Assembly (NCBI GenBank): GCA_028095005.1
Contig: CM051459.1
Span: 276,353,229 to 276,417,228 of the forward strand
Length of the DNA: 64,000 nt
DNA from: Rhynchospora pubera
Lineage: Eukaryota > Streptophyta > Magnoliopsida > Poales > Cyperaceae
Reading direction: 5' to 3'
Part shown: positions 1 through 11,258 of the stretch, in pieces
Layout: each line of letters opens with the position of its first letter
Position numbering within the stretch: position 1 is the first letter of the stretch
The notes under the pieces: model-generated
What the model was told of the DNA's origin: nothing
Database searches by the model: none
Seen by the model: the letters and a program-made list of their open reading frames with translations, nothing else
Translations under genes and position numbers: made by a program

Positions 1-1610
1 GTTCTCCGGAGGAGACGAGGAGGGAGGAAAGGAGAAATGAAATGGGGAGAGAAATTAATTATTAACGAAGAGTCAATGATTAAGTTTTGTATTATTAGAG
101 TGAATAATTCATTGGTTCCCATCTCTTGCTCGTGCCTCCCACTTCATGTCCGATCCCGTAATTAGTACATGAATGAGTATAGCTTTTAACACAAAAATTA
201 CACTTTAAGTGAGATTGTGGTGTTATACTTGATTAAATTAAATTGGTACCAAGTTTGGCATGTGGTTTTATAATGGTTAAAATTATTCAAAATTTACGTA
301 CAATTGTATAATTCTTATCTATTGATTGCCCCCCCCCCCCCCCAAAAAAAAAAAAAAAAACGGCTTATATTGATTGTCGCTTCGCTTGCATAAAATGTTT
401 ATTTAGCTGTCTTTTTTGTTTTCAACACAAAATAATAAAGAGAGACATCGTATGATTTATATAGGGTTCAAATTGGGTGTTACCTTAGTAATAGAAAGTT
501 TTTTTCTTTTTTACATAATAGTTACAGTATCTATAAAGTTTCAAAGTTGGAAAATATATTAAATTTTTTTAATAAATTATTTTAATTAAAGATGAGAATT
601 AAGTTTTCTAACTTTCATAAGTAATTTTCCAAATCCTGCATCCTTTATTCTTGAAAGCTAAGATGAATTTTTTTTTTTTTTTACAAGCACTATATCTGTA
701 GGATGTAGCGCAACAAGTTGTTAAAGAATAAAGAGACTCGCAATTTTAACCAAAAAAAAAAAAGGGGGGAAGAATTCTATTCAACCCCATCAATCATTAT
801 TCGTTTATTATTTGACAATATTGTAAAAGAACAAGAGAAACATCTAAACCTCAATCAAGGCCATCAAAATCAAATCCGGGTCCACATATTGGTTAGGAGG
901 CGAATCTGAGCGAAAATATCGCTAGCATGCCAGCATTCTTCTCACCCTTTTTCTAGGAGCATGGTTTATTTTATGCTAAATAAATAAAAATTTATTAAAT
1001 AGGATAATATTTGTAAGCACGAAATTTTTTATGTCCTAGAAAGTGCTTTCTTGCTATACGCGATGTACAATACCTTTGGATTCATTTGACTAATAAAAAT
1101 CTTTTCGTATGGATCACAACAAATTAGTCGACATATATCATACGAATATATGATATGTTGAACAGGAGAGAATTCCATCTTTTATGCGAAGTTCAGAAAT
1201 GGAACGGTGAGTTAGGATATGCTCGGATATTTTTTTGGAAATATTTTGTACCGTTATTTTATAATTTATACAATACAAAACAAATGATAATTCATAATTG
1301 GTGGCGAAGGTACAAGTGGAACAGCTCCGTTGGTATAGAGATTGAAAGGCAGGAGCCAGAAATTACGGATGAATAATAAATTAATAATTGAAAACATCTC
1401 ATGATTATTCCAAGAAAAATAATTCTCAAATTGGTCCGTTTTGGGGCCGGGTGGTCGCTTGATTGGCTGGCTCAAGTGTTCTCTTTTCGTTCTTTTCTTT
1501 TCAATTCCATGATGCGCCAAAACTGGAGACATCCGGTGCTTATGGCGCCGACAGCCGAACGGCAACTCAGATGCAAGGTTCCTACGCCGCTTTTGTTTAT
1601 TCGAACTCTC
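1..1610. other. AT-rich intergenic DNA, no gene recognised
   Basis: No coding region, RNA gene or clear repeat boundary was recognised. Short open frames around 718-909 and 1155-1646 lack family similarity, splice context and composition bias. The only notable local feature is the homopolymer pair at 329-360. Confidence 0.6.
329..360. repeat. Poly(C)15-poly(A)17 homopolymer junction
   Basis: Fifteen C residues are followed directly by seventeen A residues. This is simple low-complexity DNA and is prone to length errors in assembly. Confidence 0.9.
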
Positions 1611-1613
1611 TCT

Positions 1614-1844
1614 GGATGTGTTTGGATGCAACGGAATAAGCCGTGAATAGGATATAAGAATAAAGAATTTCGGTTTGCGTGTTTATCCTTATTTCTTATT
1701 TTTATACCATGGTTTTGTTAGTATAGGAATAAGTCTCCAAATTCTTTATTCTTATGCCGTTTGTTTTGCACAAGAATAAAAATAAGCACGCAAACCGAAA
1801 TTTTTTATTCTTATTCTCTATTCCCGGCCTATCTAAACACACCC
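1614..1844. mobile_element. Palindromic MITE
   Basis: Two arms of about 75 bp are imperfect inverted repeats. The left tip reads GGATGTGTTTGGATGC and the right tip, reverse-complemented, reads GGGTGTGTTTAGATAGG. Further in, both arms contain the same run ending in TTTCGGTTTGCGTG. TCT lies on each side (1611-1613 and 1845-1847) and could be a 3-bp target duplication. There is no coding capacity. The 3-bp duplication would suit a PIF/Harbinger-like MITE, but the superfamily is an inference. Confidence 0.65.
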
Positions 1845-2393
1845 TCTGAGAGAACGCGCTCTCCCCTCAAGTGAGATTTTTATTTTTTTATCTTGACGTA
1901 CGATCCCTCCCCCTCATACTCATACTCATCCCCACGCGATCTCTCTCTCAACCTCATGCGCTCCTCTCATCCTTGAACATGATCTCTTTTTCTTCTTCCT
2001 CACATGCGCTCCCTCTACCCTCATCCACAAATTCCTCCTCTCTCAGTTGTAAGCGTGCTTTCTCTTTCTCTCTAACTGTGCTCTCTCCCTTTCATCCGCT
2101 CTTTCATTCTCTTTACTTTTTCTTCTTGTTTTCTTTTTGCTCGTGTCATGTTATTTCTCTCTTGATCTTAACCAATTTAAAAATAAAAATAAATAAATAA
2201 TTTGAAAAAAAAATTGGAACAAAGTTGTACAGTATAATTTAATTTAAGAAAATAATTAAAATAGTAAAAGGAAGCATTTATCAAAAGTAAGGGTAACTAA
2301 TAACTTTTTGTGTATCTTTATTAGGGAGTAATTAATAATTATTAATAAAGTAAATACTAAATATAAAGGGATAACTAATAAGTTTTTAGAAAG

Positions 2394-2759
2394 ATGTTAT
2401 GGTGCATCGCGATGTACTGTCGATATTTTGCAAATCAACAAATCTATTTTTACCAATTCAATTTAAATATTAAAATCTCATATCAAACTAAATTTTACAT
2501 TTTTTAAAACTTTCTTACTATTTTTTTCTGAATTTTTTAATACTTGTCTTTTATGGATATAAGCAATTATAAGAAAATTCAAAAAGTGGTAAGTCTAAAA
2601 AATTAGAAAAAATAGTAAAAAACTGAAAATTTTTGCTTGATATGATATTTTAATATGTAGATTAAATTGGTAAAATTAGATTTGTTGATTTGCAAAACTA
2701 TCGACCGATATGATCGTGATGTATCCAACCCTCAAAACATCGCGATGCACCATAACATT
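2394..2759. mobile_element. MITE with about 150-bp inverted arms
   Basis: The left arm starts ATGTTATGGTGCATCGCGAT and the right arm is its imperfect reverse complement, ending in CGCGATGCACCATAACAT. Inner parts also pair, including the GCAAATCAACAAATCTA segment. The right arm carries about 30 extra bases. It lies inside the possible foldback element. No clear target duplication was identified. Confidence 0.7.
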
Positions 2760-4229
2760 TCTCTATGTTTTTATATGTACCTAATAAACGGAGTAAGTAA
2801 TAAGTACAAAGGATTAAATAATAAGTATAAGGGAAGTAAATAATAAGTATCAAGGTATTTAATAAGTATAAATTCAAGGTTAATTTAAGAAATTTTTTTA
2901 TTTGTCTGAATGGAGTATTTATATTTCACAAGAAAGTATATTATAATATTACGTAGTTATATATCATAAGGGAGTATTTATTTGTATTTAAAGGAATATT
3001 TTGTGGCGACATAAGGAAGATATCAGAGGAGAAAGAGATGATGGGAAGGAATTAGAGAGAAAAGAAGAGGAGCGAGACATGGAAAGAGGGGAGATAGGAA
3101 AGGAAGAGGGACCCGAGAGGTAGGCGATGCGAGTAAGGGGTGAGAGCAACGCACAGATAGGAAGGAAACACGCTTTTCAATTTTTGCAGCACACCCTTTC
3201 TATTTTAGGCTCAGTAAATATGTGAACTAAAGTTTGGGATTTTGATGATACTTTATTTACGGGCCTGATAACTGCAATCAAGACATCACGCAATCAGGCA
3301 ATCAGTAGGTTGGGCGCATACCTTAAATGGTATCTGATTTCTGTCTTGATCACGTCCATTTCAGTTCACTTACGCCGGCCCAATTATCCGCACGACTTTT
3401 TCTATTCCTGTGGCTAATGACCGCTTTGACCGACTCCATTGATCCGTTCCGCATTCTTAACCGGCAAACCTATTCATACAAATAAAACATCAGAACATGT
3501 ATGGCCTTACTTATTGCTATTTTCAGAAATTAATTAACATGTCCATTGATTAAGAAAAGTCACTTAATGAACTTTATTATAAAGAAATATAATTAAATTT
3601 GAACATATATTGGATGTTTTCTACAACAAGTCCACTATTGTTCCATTTGAAAATATCTCCCCGTAATGCAAATATAATCATTAATTCTTCAAATAACTTA
3701 ACTCTCTTGACATAAAAAATTAACAAAATTTAAACATTCAATAAGTACTCCATTTTTCATACTAATATTCTCCTTTATTTTAATAAGTTACTCCATTGTT
3801 AAAAATATCATCAAACTGTTGTAATACACTAAACACATAAAAAAAATACTCTCTTTGTCACACTAATATGCTCCCTTATTTAAATAAGTTACTCTTTTAT
3901 TAAAAATATCATTAAACTGCTAACACATTTGCACATTTATAAATACTACATGTCATTGATAATATACTCACTTATTGAAATAACTTACTCCCTTGGTTGC
4001 AACATACCTAGATATTATTAAGTTGCTGATACACTATCACATAAAAAAAAAATACTCTCTCTGTCATGCTAATATACTCCCCTATTTAAATAAGTTACTC
4101 CTTTGAGAGAGAGAGCAATAGACGTTTTTCGGAAAGAGAGAGGTTTATACGGAGAAAGAGAGAAAGATCGTATAAAAGATGAAGTCCCGAAAATTATGTT
4201 ACATAGAACTAATTAAGGGTATGTAATTG

Positions 4230-4850
4230 TTGAATACTTAAATACTTTCTTACTACTAATTATTTACTCCCTTATAGCTTTTTTGTTACTCCCAAGCAAC
4301 AATGAAAGCAGTTCTGAATATTATTTACTCCCTTATACATATTATATACTCCTTTTATACTAGTTATTTACTTCCTTATAGCTATTTAGTTACTCCCAAA
4401 CTATAGCAGACTGAATCCAAGGTTTCTCTTAAGAAGAAATCATCGTCGAAAGTGAGATATTATTTACTCTTTTACTTGTATTAAATACTCCCTGACTACT
4501 GCTTATTTACTCCCTTATAGTTATTTAGTTACTCCTAAACAATAGTAGAATCAGTTCTGAATGTCATTTACTCCCTCATACATATTAGATATTTCTTTTA
4601 TACTAGTTATTTACTCCCTTATAGCTATTTAATTACTCCCAAACAACAGCAGAATCAGATATGAATATTATTTACTCCTTTATACTGATCAATTTCTTCT
4701 CTTATAGTAATTTAGTTACTCCAAAAAAATAGCAGAATCAGATATGAATATTATTTACTCCCTTATACATATTAGATGCTCCCTTATATTGATTAATATC
4801 ATCCTTTATAGTAATTTAGTTACTCCCAAGTTGTAACAGAACTAGATCTA
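4230..4850. repeat. Imperfect tandem repeats, period about 105-115 bp
   Basis: About five diverged units follow one another. Each contains a TTTACTCCCTTATA-type block, then a TTAGTTACTCC block and an AGCAGAATCAG-type block. Copies differ by point changes and small indels. They form part of the right arm of the possible foldback element. Confidence 0.65.
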
Positions 4851-5362
4851 AACCTCTTTTCTCTTCTTATCCTTCTTTATTTCTACTTCTTTCTTCCTCA
4901 ACCTGATCTGATCGGTAAAGGAGAAGGAGCAGTGAGGGGAGGCGGAGGTGGAGTTGAGGCGGATGAGACGAGAGGCGGAGGAGAGGAGAGGTGGAGGAGA
5001 GGTTGAGGTGAGACGGAGACGGATGCGAGGCGGAGGAGAGGCTGAGGCGGAAGAGAGATGAGGCGGAGGCGGAGGTGAGGCGGAGGAGAGGAGAGGCGAT
5101 GCGGCGGTCGGATTGGTCGGAGAGACGGCGCGTGAGGGGTAGGGTGAAGCGATAACTCGTGCAGGGATAGGGTGAGTGGAGAGCCGCTTCGTCATGTGAG
5201 AGGAGAGAGCGCTCCCTTGATTGTCTGATTGCGTCAATTTTGATTGTTACGAGTAATTCCCCTTTATTTACCTAACAACCTATTTAAAACTCCCGTTTGA
5301 GTGCTGGGCCAGTGGGCCTACAAATTTTTCGGCTTGTGTTTTTTCTGTTGGTGTGTATACAT

Positions 5363-6464
5363 TAATTAAGCCGAAAAAATTAAAACTAACGTTACTGTTC
5401 ATCGAATTTTAAAATAATTGTAAAAAATTCGAAATTTTAAAAATAACGTTGTTCGATCGGCATTCGTATTGCCGAAAATACAAACTGCTTGGATCGGCAT
5501 CCCAATTGCCGATCCTGGATCGGCATTCCAATTGCTGATCCAATTAAATCCGCATTTATATGAGTTCCGTTTCCAACTTTCCAACTTTTGTACATTTTTT
5601 TTTTTTTGCAATTGCAATTTTGCTTTGAGCCCTCAACTTTTTTCTAATTACAAAAAATATAATTAATTAGTGATTAGTTAATTACTAATCTAATTAACTA
5701 ATCACTAATTAATTATATGTTTATATGTATATTAATTTATACATTAAAATTTTTTTATATATTTATATTTACATTTCATGTATAACAAAAAAAATTATTG
5801 GACTATATTATAAAAATAATAATTTTAGGGTCATCGACAAAAAAAATTGAATATATTTTTGTTGAATTTATTCACCGATGACCCTAAAATTATTATTTTT
5901 ACAAAATAGTCCAATAAAAAAATTTGTTATACATTAAATGTAGATATCAATATATAAACTTTTTTTAATTTATAAATAAATATACATAGGAATATATGTA
6001 CATATAATATTATGTATCATATATTTTAATTATATACAATAATATGTATTTAATATATAAAATATATGATACATAATATATATATGTATAAATAAGTATT
6101 ATACACATATACAATATTATGTATTTAACATAAATAATTTAATTATATACTTATATTTCATTATAGAAGTTTTAATTATGTTTAATTACTAATCACTAAT
6201 TATATGTTTTGTAATAATAAAAAAGTTGAGGGCTAAAAGCAAAATTGCAATCGCAAACAAAAAAAAATGTACAAAAGTTGGAAACGGAACTCATATAAAT
6301 GTGAATTTAATTGAATCGGTAATTGGGATTCCGATTCAAGCAGTTTGTATTCGATTCAGATGCTGATCTAACAAAATTATTTTTTTTAAATTTCAAATTT
6401 TTTACAGTTATTATCGAAATTCGAGTGAACAATAATGTTAGTTTTAATTTTTTCGGTTAATTAA
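5363..6464. mobile_element. Long-terminal-inverted-repeat element
   Basis: Outer arms of about 280-300 bp are imperfect reverse complements. They begin TTAATTAAGCCGAAAAAATT on the left and end AATTTTTTCGGTTAATTAA on the right. They share the block around ACAAAAGTTGGAAACGGAAC (read on the right arm). A second inverted pair near 5,810-5,910 (TTTTAGGGTCATCG / CGATGACCCTAAAA) forms an inner hairpin. No ORF of note is present. This is a non-autonomous DNA element of unassigned superfamily; clear target duplications were not seen. Confidence 0.65.
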
Positions 6465-7262
6465 GGCACATTTATGTTGGGTCATCACACATTTTTTTAT
6501 GAAGTAAAATATTTAGGACTTGAATAATGTAAAATACATCCATTCAGATTTTAGAAATAAAGGGTAGAAGGAGAGAGAGGCTTTTCCTTGTGTTGATTTC
6601 ATTTAATGAAAAATAAAGAGGGGGGGGTGTCTCCATCCTTTATTTGCCCTAGTCGACATATTTGATTGGCTGAAATTAGTTGGGATATTAGAAGAAAATA
6701 AAAAAAATATTTGTGACAGATGGAAAAGTGGTAATTATTGAAATCCAAAAAATGAAAAGTACTCTACATCCCTTGAAACTCATCTCATGAAGCAATGTAT
6801 ATATGAGTTTCCACTTCATAGAAAAGCGGTGTTGTAGCTTTATCATAATAATACAATACATTTTTTATTACTCATAGAGAAAGCTAAATTTTTATTTTAG
6901 AACTAACTAGTAAAATGAAACTTGAAAATCTCTAAGTAAATGTAAATTAGTGGGCCTATTGAAAAAATTATACTTGATAGGAGGTTTTAAAATATGAGAA
7001 TTTGTCTATTTCTTAGTAAAAAAAAAATTTGGAGGTGCAGTGAATGCAAACATCTCTCAGTCCAAAGTTGAAATGTCTCGTAGAAAGATTGATGTTTCCT
7101 TTTGTTTTTATTTTATTTTTAGTTTTTGTGTTACTATTGGACACTGCTAAGTTGGAGCAATTGAAAAAAAATTAATTTGTCAAATTTAATTTTAGCTTTT
7201 TCTTAAAATCTCTTAGTTTGTTTTATTAGTGGTAAGATCTTACGTTGAAATGTTATACAATA
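6465..7262. other. AT-rich intergenic DNA, nothing recognised
   Basis: No open frame, inverted repeat or RNA gene could be supported here. Confidence 0.6.
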
Positions 7263-7290
7263 CTAGGTGGGGTAATCGAGCTTCGCTCGA
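7263..7290 (-). mobile_element. Possible Helitron 3' terminus
   Basis: Read on the minus strand, a perfect 6-bp-stem hairpin (TCGAGC-gaa-GCTCGA) is followed 9 bp later by CTAG and then a T. This is the arrangement of plant Helitron 3' ends (hairpin, CTRR, insertion between A and T). The matching 5' end, expected at a higher coordinate, was not identified, so this rests on about 30 bp. Confidence 0.35.
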
Positions 7291-8690
7291 TATAGACATT
7301 CGTAGTAAAATTACATGTGTTAATATGTATATATTTATCTGAAATAATATGGTGTAAATTCATTTGAAATTATTAATGAAATATAACATTGCTATAATTA
7401 TCTGAAATAAAAATATATATTTTGTAGAAGATGTGTTCTTTTGTTTTGTGTTTATGTATAACAATATTAATATATGAGTATCTTTTGAAATAATCTTATT
7501 ATTGTATAGTCAGATCATATGATTTTGTGTTGGCATTATTTTAGATTTCTCATAATTCACTCCTCAGCTTTCATTTTTTTTATTGGAAATAATTATTTTA
7601 ACATTTTAGCATTAGTTTGTAAATTGATATTCTTAACATTAAATGTTTAACAAATATTTAAAAACATACAGCCCTTTTAATAAAAAAGACAGTAATTTAT
7701 GTCAGTAAAGTCAATAAAATTATTTATTGCAAAGCAATTGTTATTATGTCAATAAAGTAAAAATTAAGAAACAAATTGATTTGTTACAAAGCAATTACTA
7801 CTATGACTGAAGAGACACAAATAAGCATTATACATGAGAGGCAACGGCTATTTCACTTTCCATATACATTGAATTAAAAAATCATTAATTATTGTTATGA
7901 TGGAAAAGGCCCAATAAGCAAATCACTTTGGCATCTTCGGTCTCCGTATACATGAGAGTCAAAAGAATTATTTATTGCAGAGCAATTAGCGTCCAAATTT
8001 ATAAGCTTTCAACACGATATACAATTTTGCTGATATAGAAATCACAAAGACATTGACTAAAAAAAAAACAAAGACATGTCGTGATTTTAATACAAATCAA
8101 AATGAATAACCAATAGAATTATTATGAAACCATCAGCAATCAAAAGAACTACTGATTTTAAACCCAAAACAAAGTAGAAACACAATTCACAGCCTCTCTC
8201 ATCAAAGCTAATCTTCATCCTATTCTCATTGGGTGCATCCAATAATCCTGAAAAATTAATTATATTATTTATTCTGAAACGATTAAACACACATATATCT
8301 GAAACACATCCATAAGATGCGCTTGGTGCGCAGGAGGGTGTAACTTTTATGATGGCTTAATCCCTTATGGCAAGTCAAGCCATGTTAAGGACATGGAATT
8401 TGCAACTGATATCTCATTTTTCAATCCATCCATCCATCTATCTAATAAAAAGTACATATTGGGCTTTAGCTTTACAGATCCTGGCCTCGAATAATGTAAA
8501 AAAGAATGGGACGTAAGACTTGACATGTCAATGTTAATTATCTTTTATACCAATATCTCAGGCAATATCTAGTAACTTAAAGTCTTAAACAGTAAATATT
8601 GTATCATTAGAGACGCACACTTAATTAGTAGCATTCTTGCATAATAATGAGATATCATGGAAGGTATAAGTTAGGAAATGCATATATATC

Positions 8691-8721
<31 letters not shown>

Positions 8722-8725
8722 GGGG
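8691..8725. repeat. Compound microsatellite (TG)n(AG)n(G)n
   Basis: TG dinucleotides run into AG dinucleotides and then a short G run. Confidence 0.9.
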
Positions 8726-9507
8726 ATTCATAGTCTCAAAGCATATAATTTGATCAAAGCAAGTCTCTTCAATGCCAAGTTTGGCCAATGCTCTAGTGAC
8801 ATGGTTCCTGTCAAAATTTGTAAACAGATGAAAAATACCACAACATTTTATTAGCTTTGCATGTTCAGCACTTTTAATTAATTTGAAAAGAGCAAATCTC
8901 GTAAAAAAAATTTATCCCAGATATATAGGAAACCAACCACATTCTTAGATTCTTGCCAATTTTATAAAAAATGCCAAAAGTACCCTTTGTTGTCAGTTGT
9001 CACTCATTCTTGAAGAAAAATCAATGGAAGATTAGGGATAATTTGAGTCTACTTCTAATAATATATGCTGATATTGACTAAGTATAAGACTTTCAATATT
9101 GTTGTCACTTATCAATCATTCAACACTATTCTGGTATTTACCCAATACTGATACCATACTAATCATTTAATATTGGTACATGAGTGTGGACAACCACCAA
9201 TATTATGCAGGGACTTGAGAGTTACAATTTTGGTTGTGATATTGCTAGTTAGAAGTTTTTACTTTTACCAGATGCGGGTCTGATGCACTCCAAATCTCCA
9301 ATCATATGGCAACCGTTCATGCGCATAACTGCAGTCAGTAATATTTCATTAAATATCAAGGAAAGTTAGATAACTCAACTAATTGTCCAATAACATGTGA
9401 TACTTATCAGAGTGCACGTCATAATCAAGTGCCTAATAAGTAATAACCATAAAAAGAAAATAACTACAAATCAGTCAATTAAAAGGGATAGCTCTCTCTA
9501 CAATATA

Positions 9508-9570
9508 CTGCATTTAGCAGCAAGGAATTCTAAAAATCAATTCAAAAAAAGGACATCAAATTACAGTTTA
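9508..9570. repeat. Dispersed repeat copy 1 (partner near 15.55 kb)
   Basis: Contains AGCAAGGAATTCTAAAAATC and continues with strong similarity to 15,545-15,605. It is a direct diverged duplicate about 6 kb away, probably part of an unidentified repeat family. Confidence 0.6.
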
Positions 9571-11253
9571 GAAAAAATAGAGAAGTATTCATGCAATATC
9601 TTTTTGAAATGCTAAAAACTTGTATAACTCTGAGCGACATGAACTAAAATAAGAAATCTAGCCAATAACACCAGGATGTATTTACTTTTTTTACCAGTAA
9701 TATGATGTATTGTTATAGAAAGACTGTATCTGATCGAGAAAAGGTTCTTTTTCTATTTTTAATACTTGCATAAAATAATATAATACCATGACATTTTTCC
9801 TTTTTCACTGATTAAGATAGATGTATCTGATTTTAGAAGGTTTGTTTTTTTTTATACCTAACTATACATATGCAGTCAACCCCAAATTTAATCCACCTGA
9901 ATGCTCCTAAGCTGGCCATACTCAACTTTCCATATTTTTAGCTAACTGGACCAAAATGCCCTTAAAAGATTGCTAGGAAATATGAAATAGAAAAGCAATT
10001 TTAGAGAGATATATGAGACTGCAATTAGAAATTGGTCCTATATATTTATAATACAATGCTATAGTATGTGCTTCTCAATAGAGATTGTGAATTCAATACC
10101 AGTTGTAGTTGACCATTTTGTGTTATTCATTAAAACCATATTTTGCTTGCCAGTACAAATTAAAACAATACCTAAGTTAAGTTCAATTAGCAACGTTATG
10201 TAACTATTAAAAAAAATTGCTTTTTCAAGTTGAATCAATAAGCATTAATCTCTCATACACTGATCTCTTCATACAATCATATTATTTATTTTATTGGAAG
10301 AAATTGTTTCAATTTGTTTGTAAAAGAAAATTATACATTAAAATAAGATTATCTAATGTACCTAGAGGCAACCATAATTTTCTGCGACGCACCTCCTCTC
10401 TCTCCTTCCTCCCGAACCCGCCGCTGCTTTCTCCACCAAACCCGCCCAACCCAACTCCTCCTCCGATCTGTCTAACCATACCTAGATCCCATATCTCTCC
10501 TCTTAATGTCGCTCTACATGACCTCCCCTCTTGATGTCGCTCTCCCTCTCCATGACTTCCTATGAAAAATTAATACATTAAAATAAGACTATCTAATATA
10601 CCTAGAGCCAGACATACCAGAAACACTATTTCATAAACATGTTAGTGTAGGAACATTTTTTTTTTCTCTTCTTCACCATGCAAGAATTATAACTAACATC
10701 AAGACCATGCTTTCTTAAGCATGTAGCATATCCTCATCACTCACCTAAGATCCTGCCACTCGAAAACCTGACTTCAAAGGACCATTACCTTGGTAATGAC
10801 TTAGAAATCTCTCAATCTCTCAATCTCTCTAATAGTCTAATGTTGACCCTGTCAGCAGCAATATAATCCATATGCCAGTACCCCCATCAAGCCTGACGAT
10901 CCGTCTGATCTCTAGCCGGAAGAATCATCTGAAATAGTAACAAATGAAGTATTTTGTGATTGAAATTTCAATAAAAAAAATAACAGAAATCAAGCATGGA
11001 ATGAAGATTTTTTTAAAGAACATATCTAGAATAGTATCGTAATAAATATGATAAAGAATTTGATTTATCCAAACAATATAACAACATTTTATAACTCTCT
11101 TTTTGGAAGTTATATAGACACAAAGGCGTTTCAATTGACTGTGTTGGGCTTTATATGGCGTTAATGTGGAGCCAAGAAACAGAAATATTAAATGTCAAGT
11201 GTTCTTCTATTATAACAGTCAAAAACGTTCAGAAATTTGCTCATTAATGACAG

Positions 11254-11258
11254 CTCAC
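11254..11258. repeat. Target-site duplication CTCAC, left copy
   Basis: CTCAC immediately precedes the TGTCGCGG terminus of the solo LTR and is repeated directly after its TCAACA terminus. Confidence 0.75.

Larger units (their letters stand above)
1846..5240. mobile_element. Possible foldback-type element with repetitive arms
   Basis: The left part (about 1,860-2,160) is strongly pyrimidine-rich. It is followed by AT-rich repeats carrying GGAGTAA-like units (about 2,270-3,000). The right part is arranged the other way round: TTACTCC-like units (about 3,690-4,850) and then a strongly purine-rich block (about 4,890-5,230). Ends with CGCTCTC-type sequence occur near 1,856 and, inverted, near 5,200. 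Long inverted arms built of short tandem repeats are typical of foldback elements. Boundaries are approximate and no clean target duplication was found, so this could also be two adjacent elements. Confidence 0.35.
7291..11253. other. Intergenic DNA without recognised genes
   Basis: AT-rich with short spurious open frames only. It contains a (TG)n(AG)n microsatellite near 8,700 and a segment around 9,508-9,570 that resembles 15,545-15,605. A pyrimidine-rich block near 10,380-10,560 has no recognisable product. Confidence 0.55.

Noticed and set aside
1155..1646. Open frames that look like a small gene
   Set aside because: Three overlapping frames on two strands and no known domain; composition and context argue for chance.
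4848..5237. 129-codon Pro/Ser-rich frame on minus
   Set aside because: Low-complexity translation of a purine-rich repeat arm.
8437..8460. TCTATCTAATAAAAAG, resembling a Helitron 5' end on +
   Set aside because: Wrong orientation to pair with the hairpin/CTAG at 7,263, and no matching + strand 3' end was seen.
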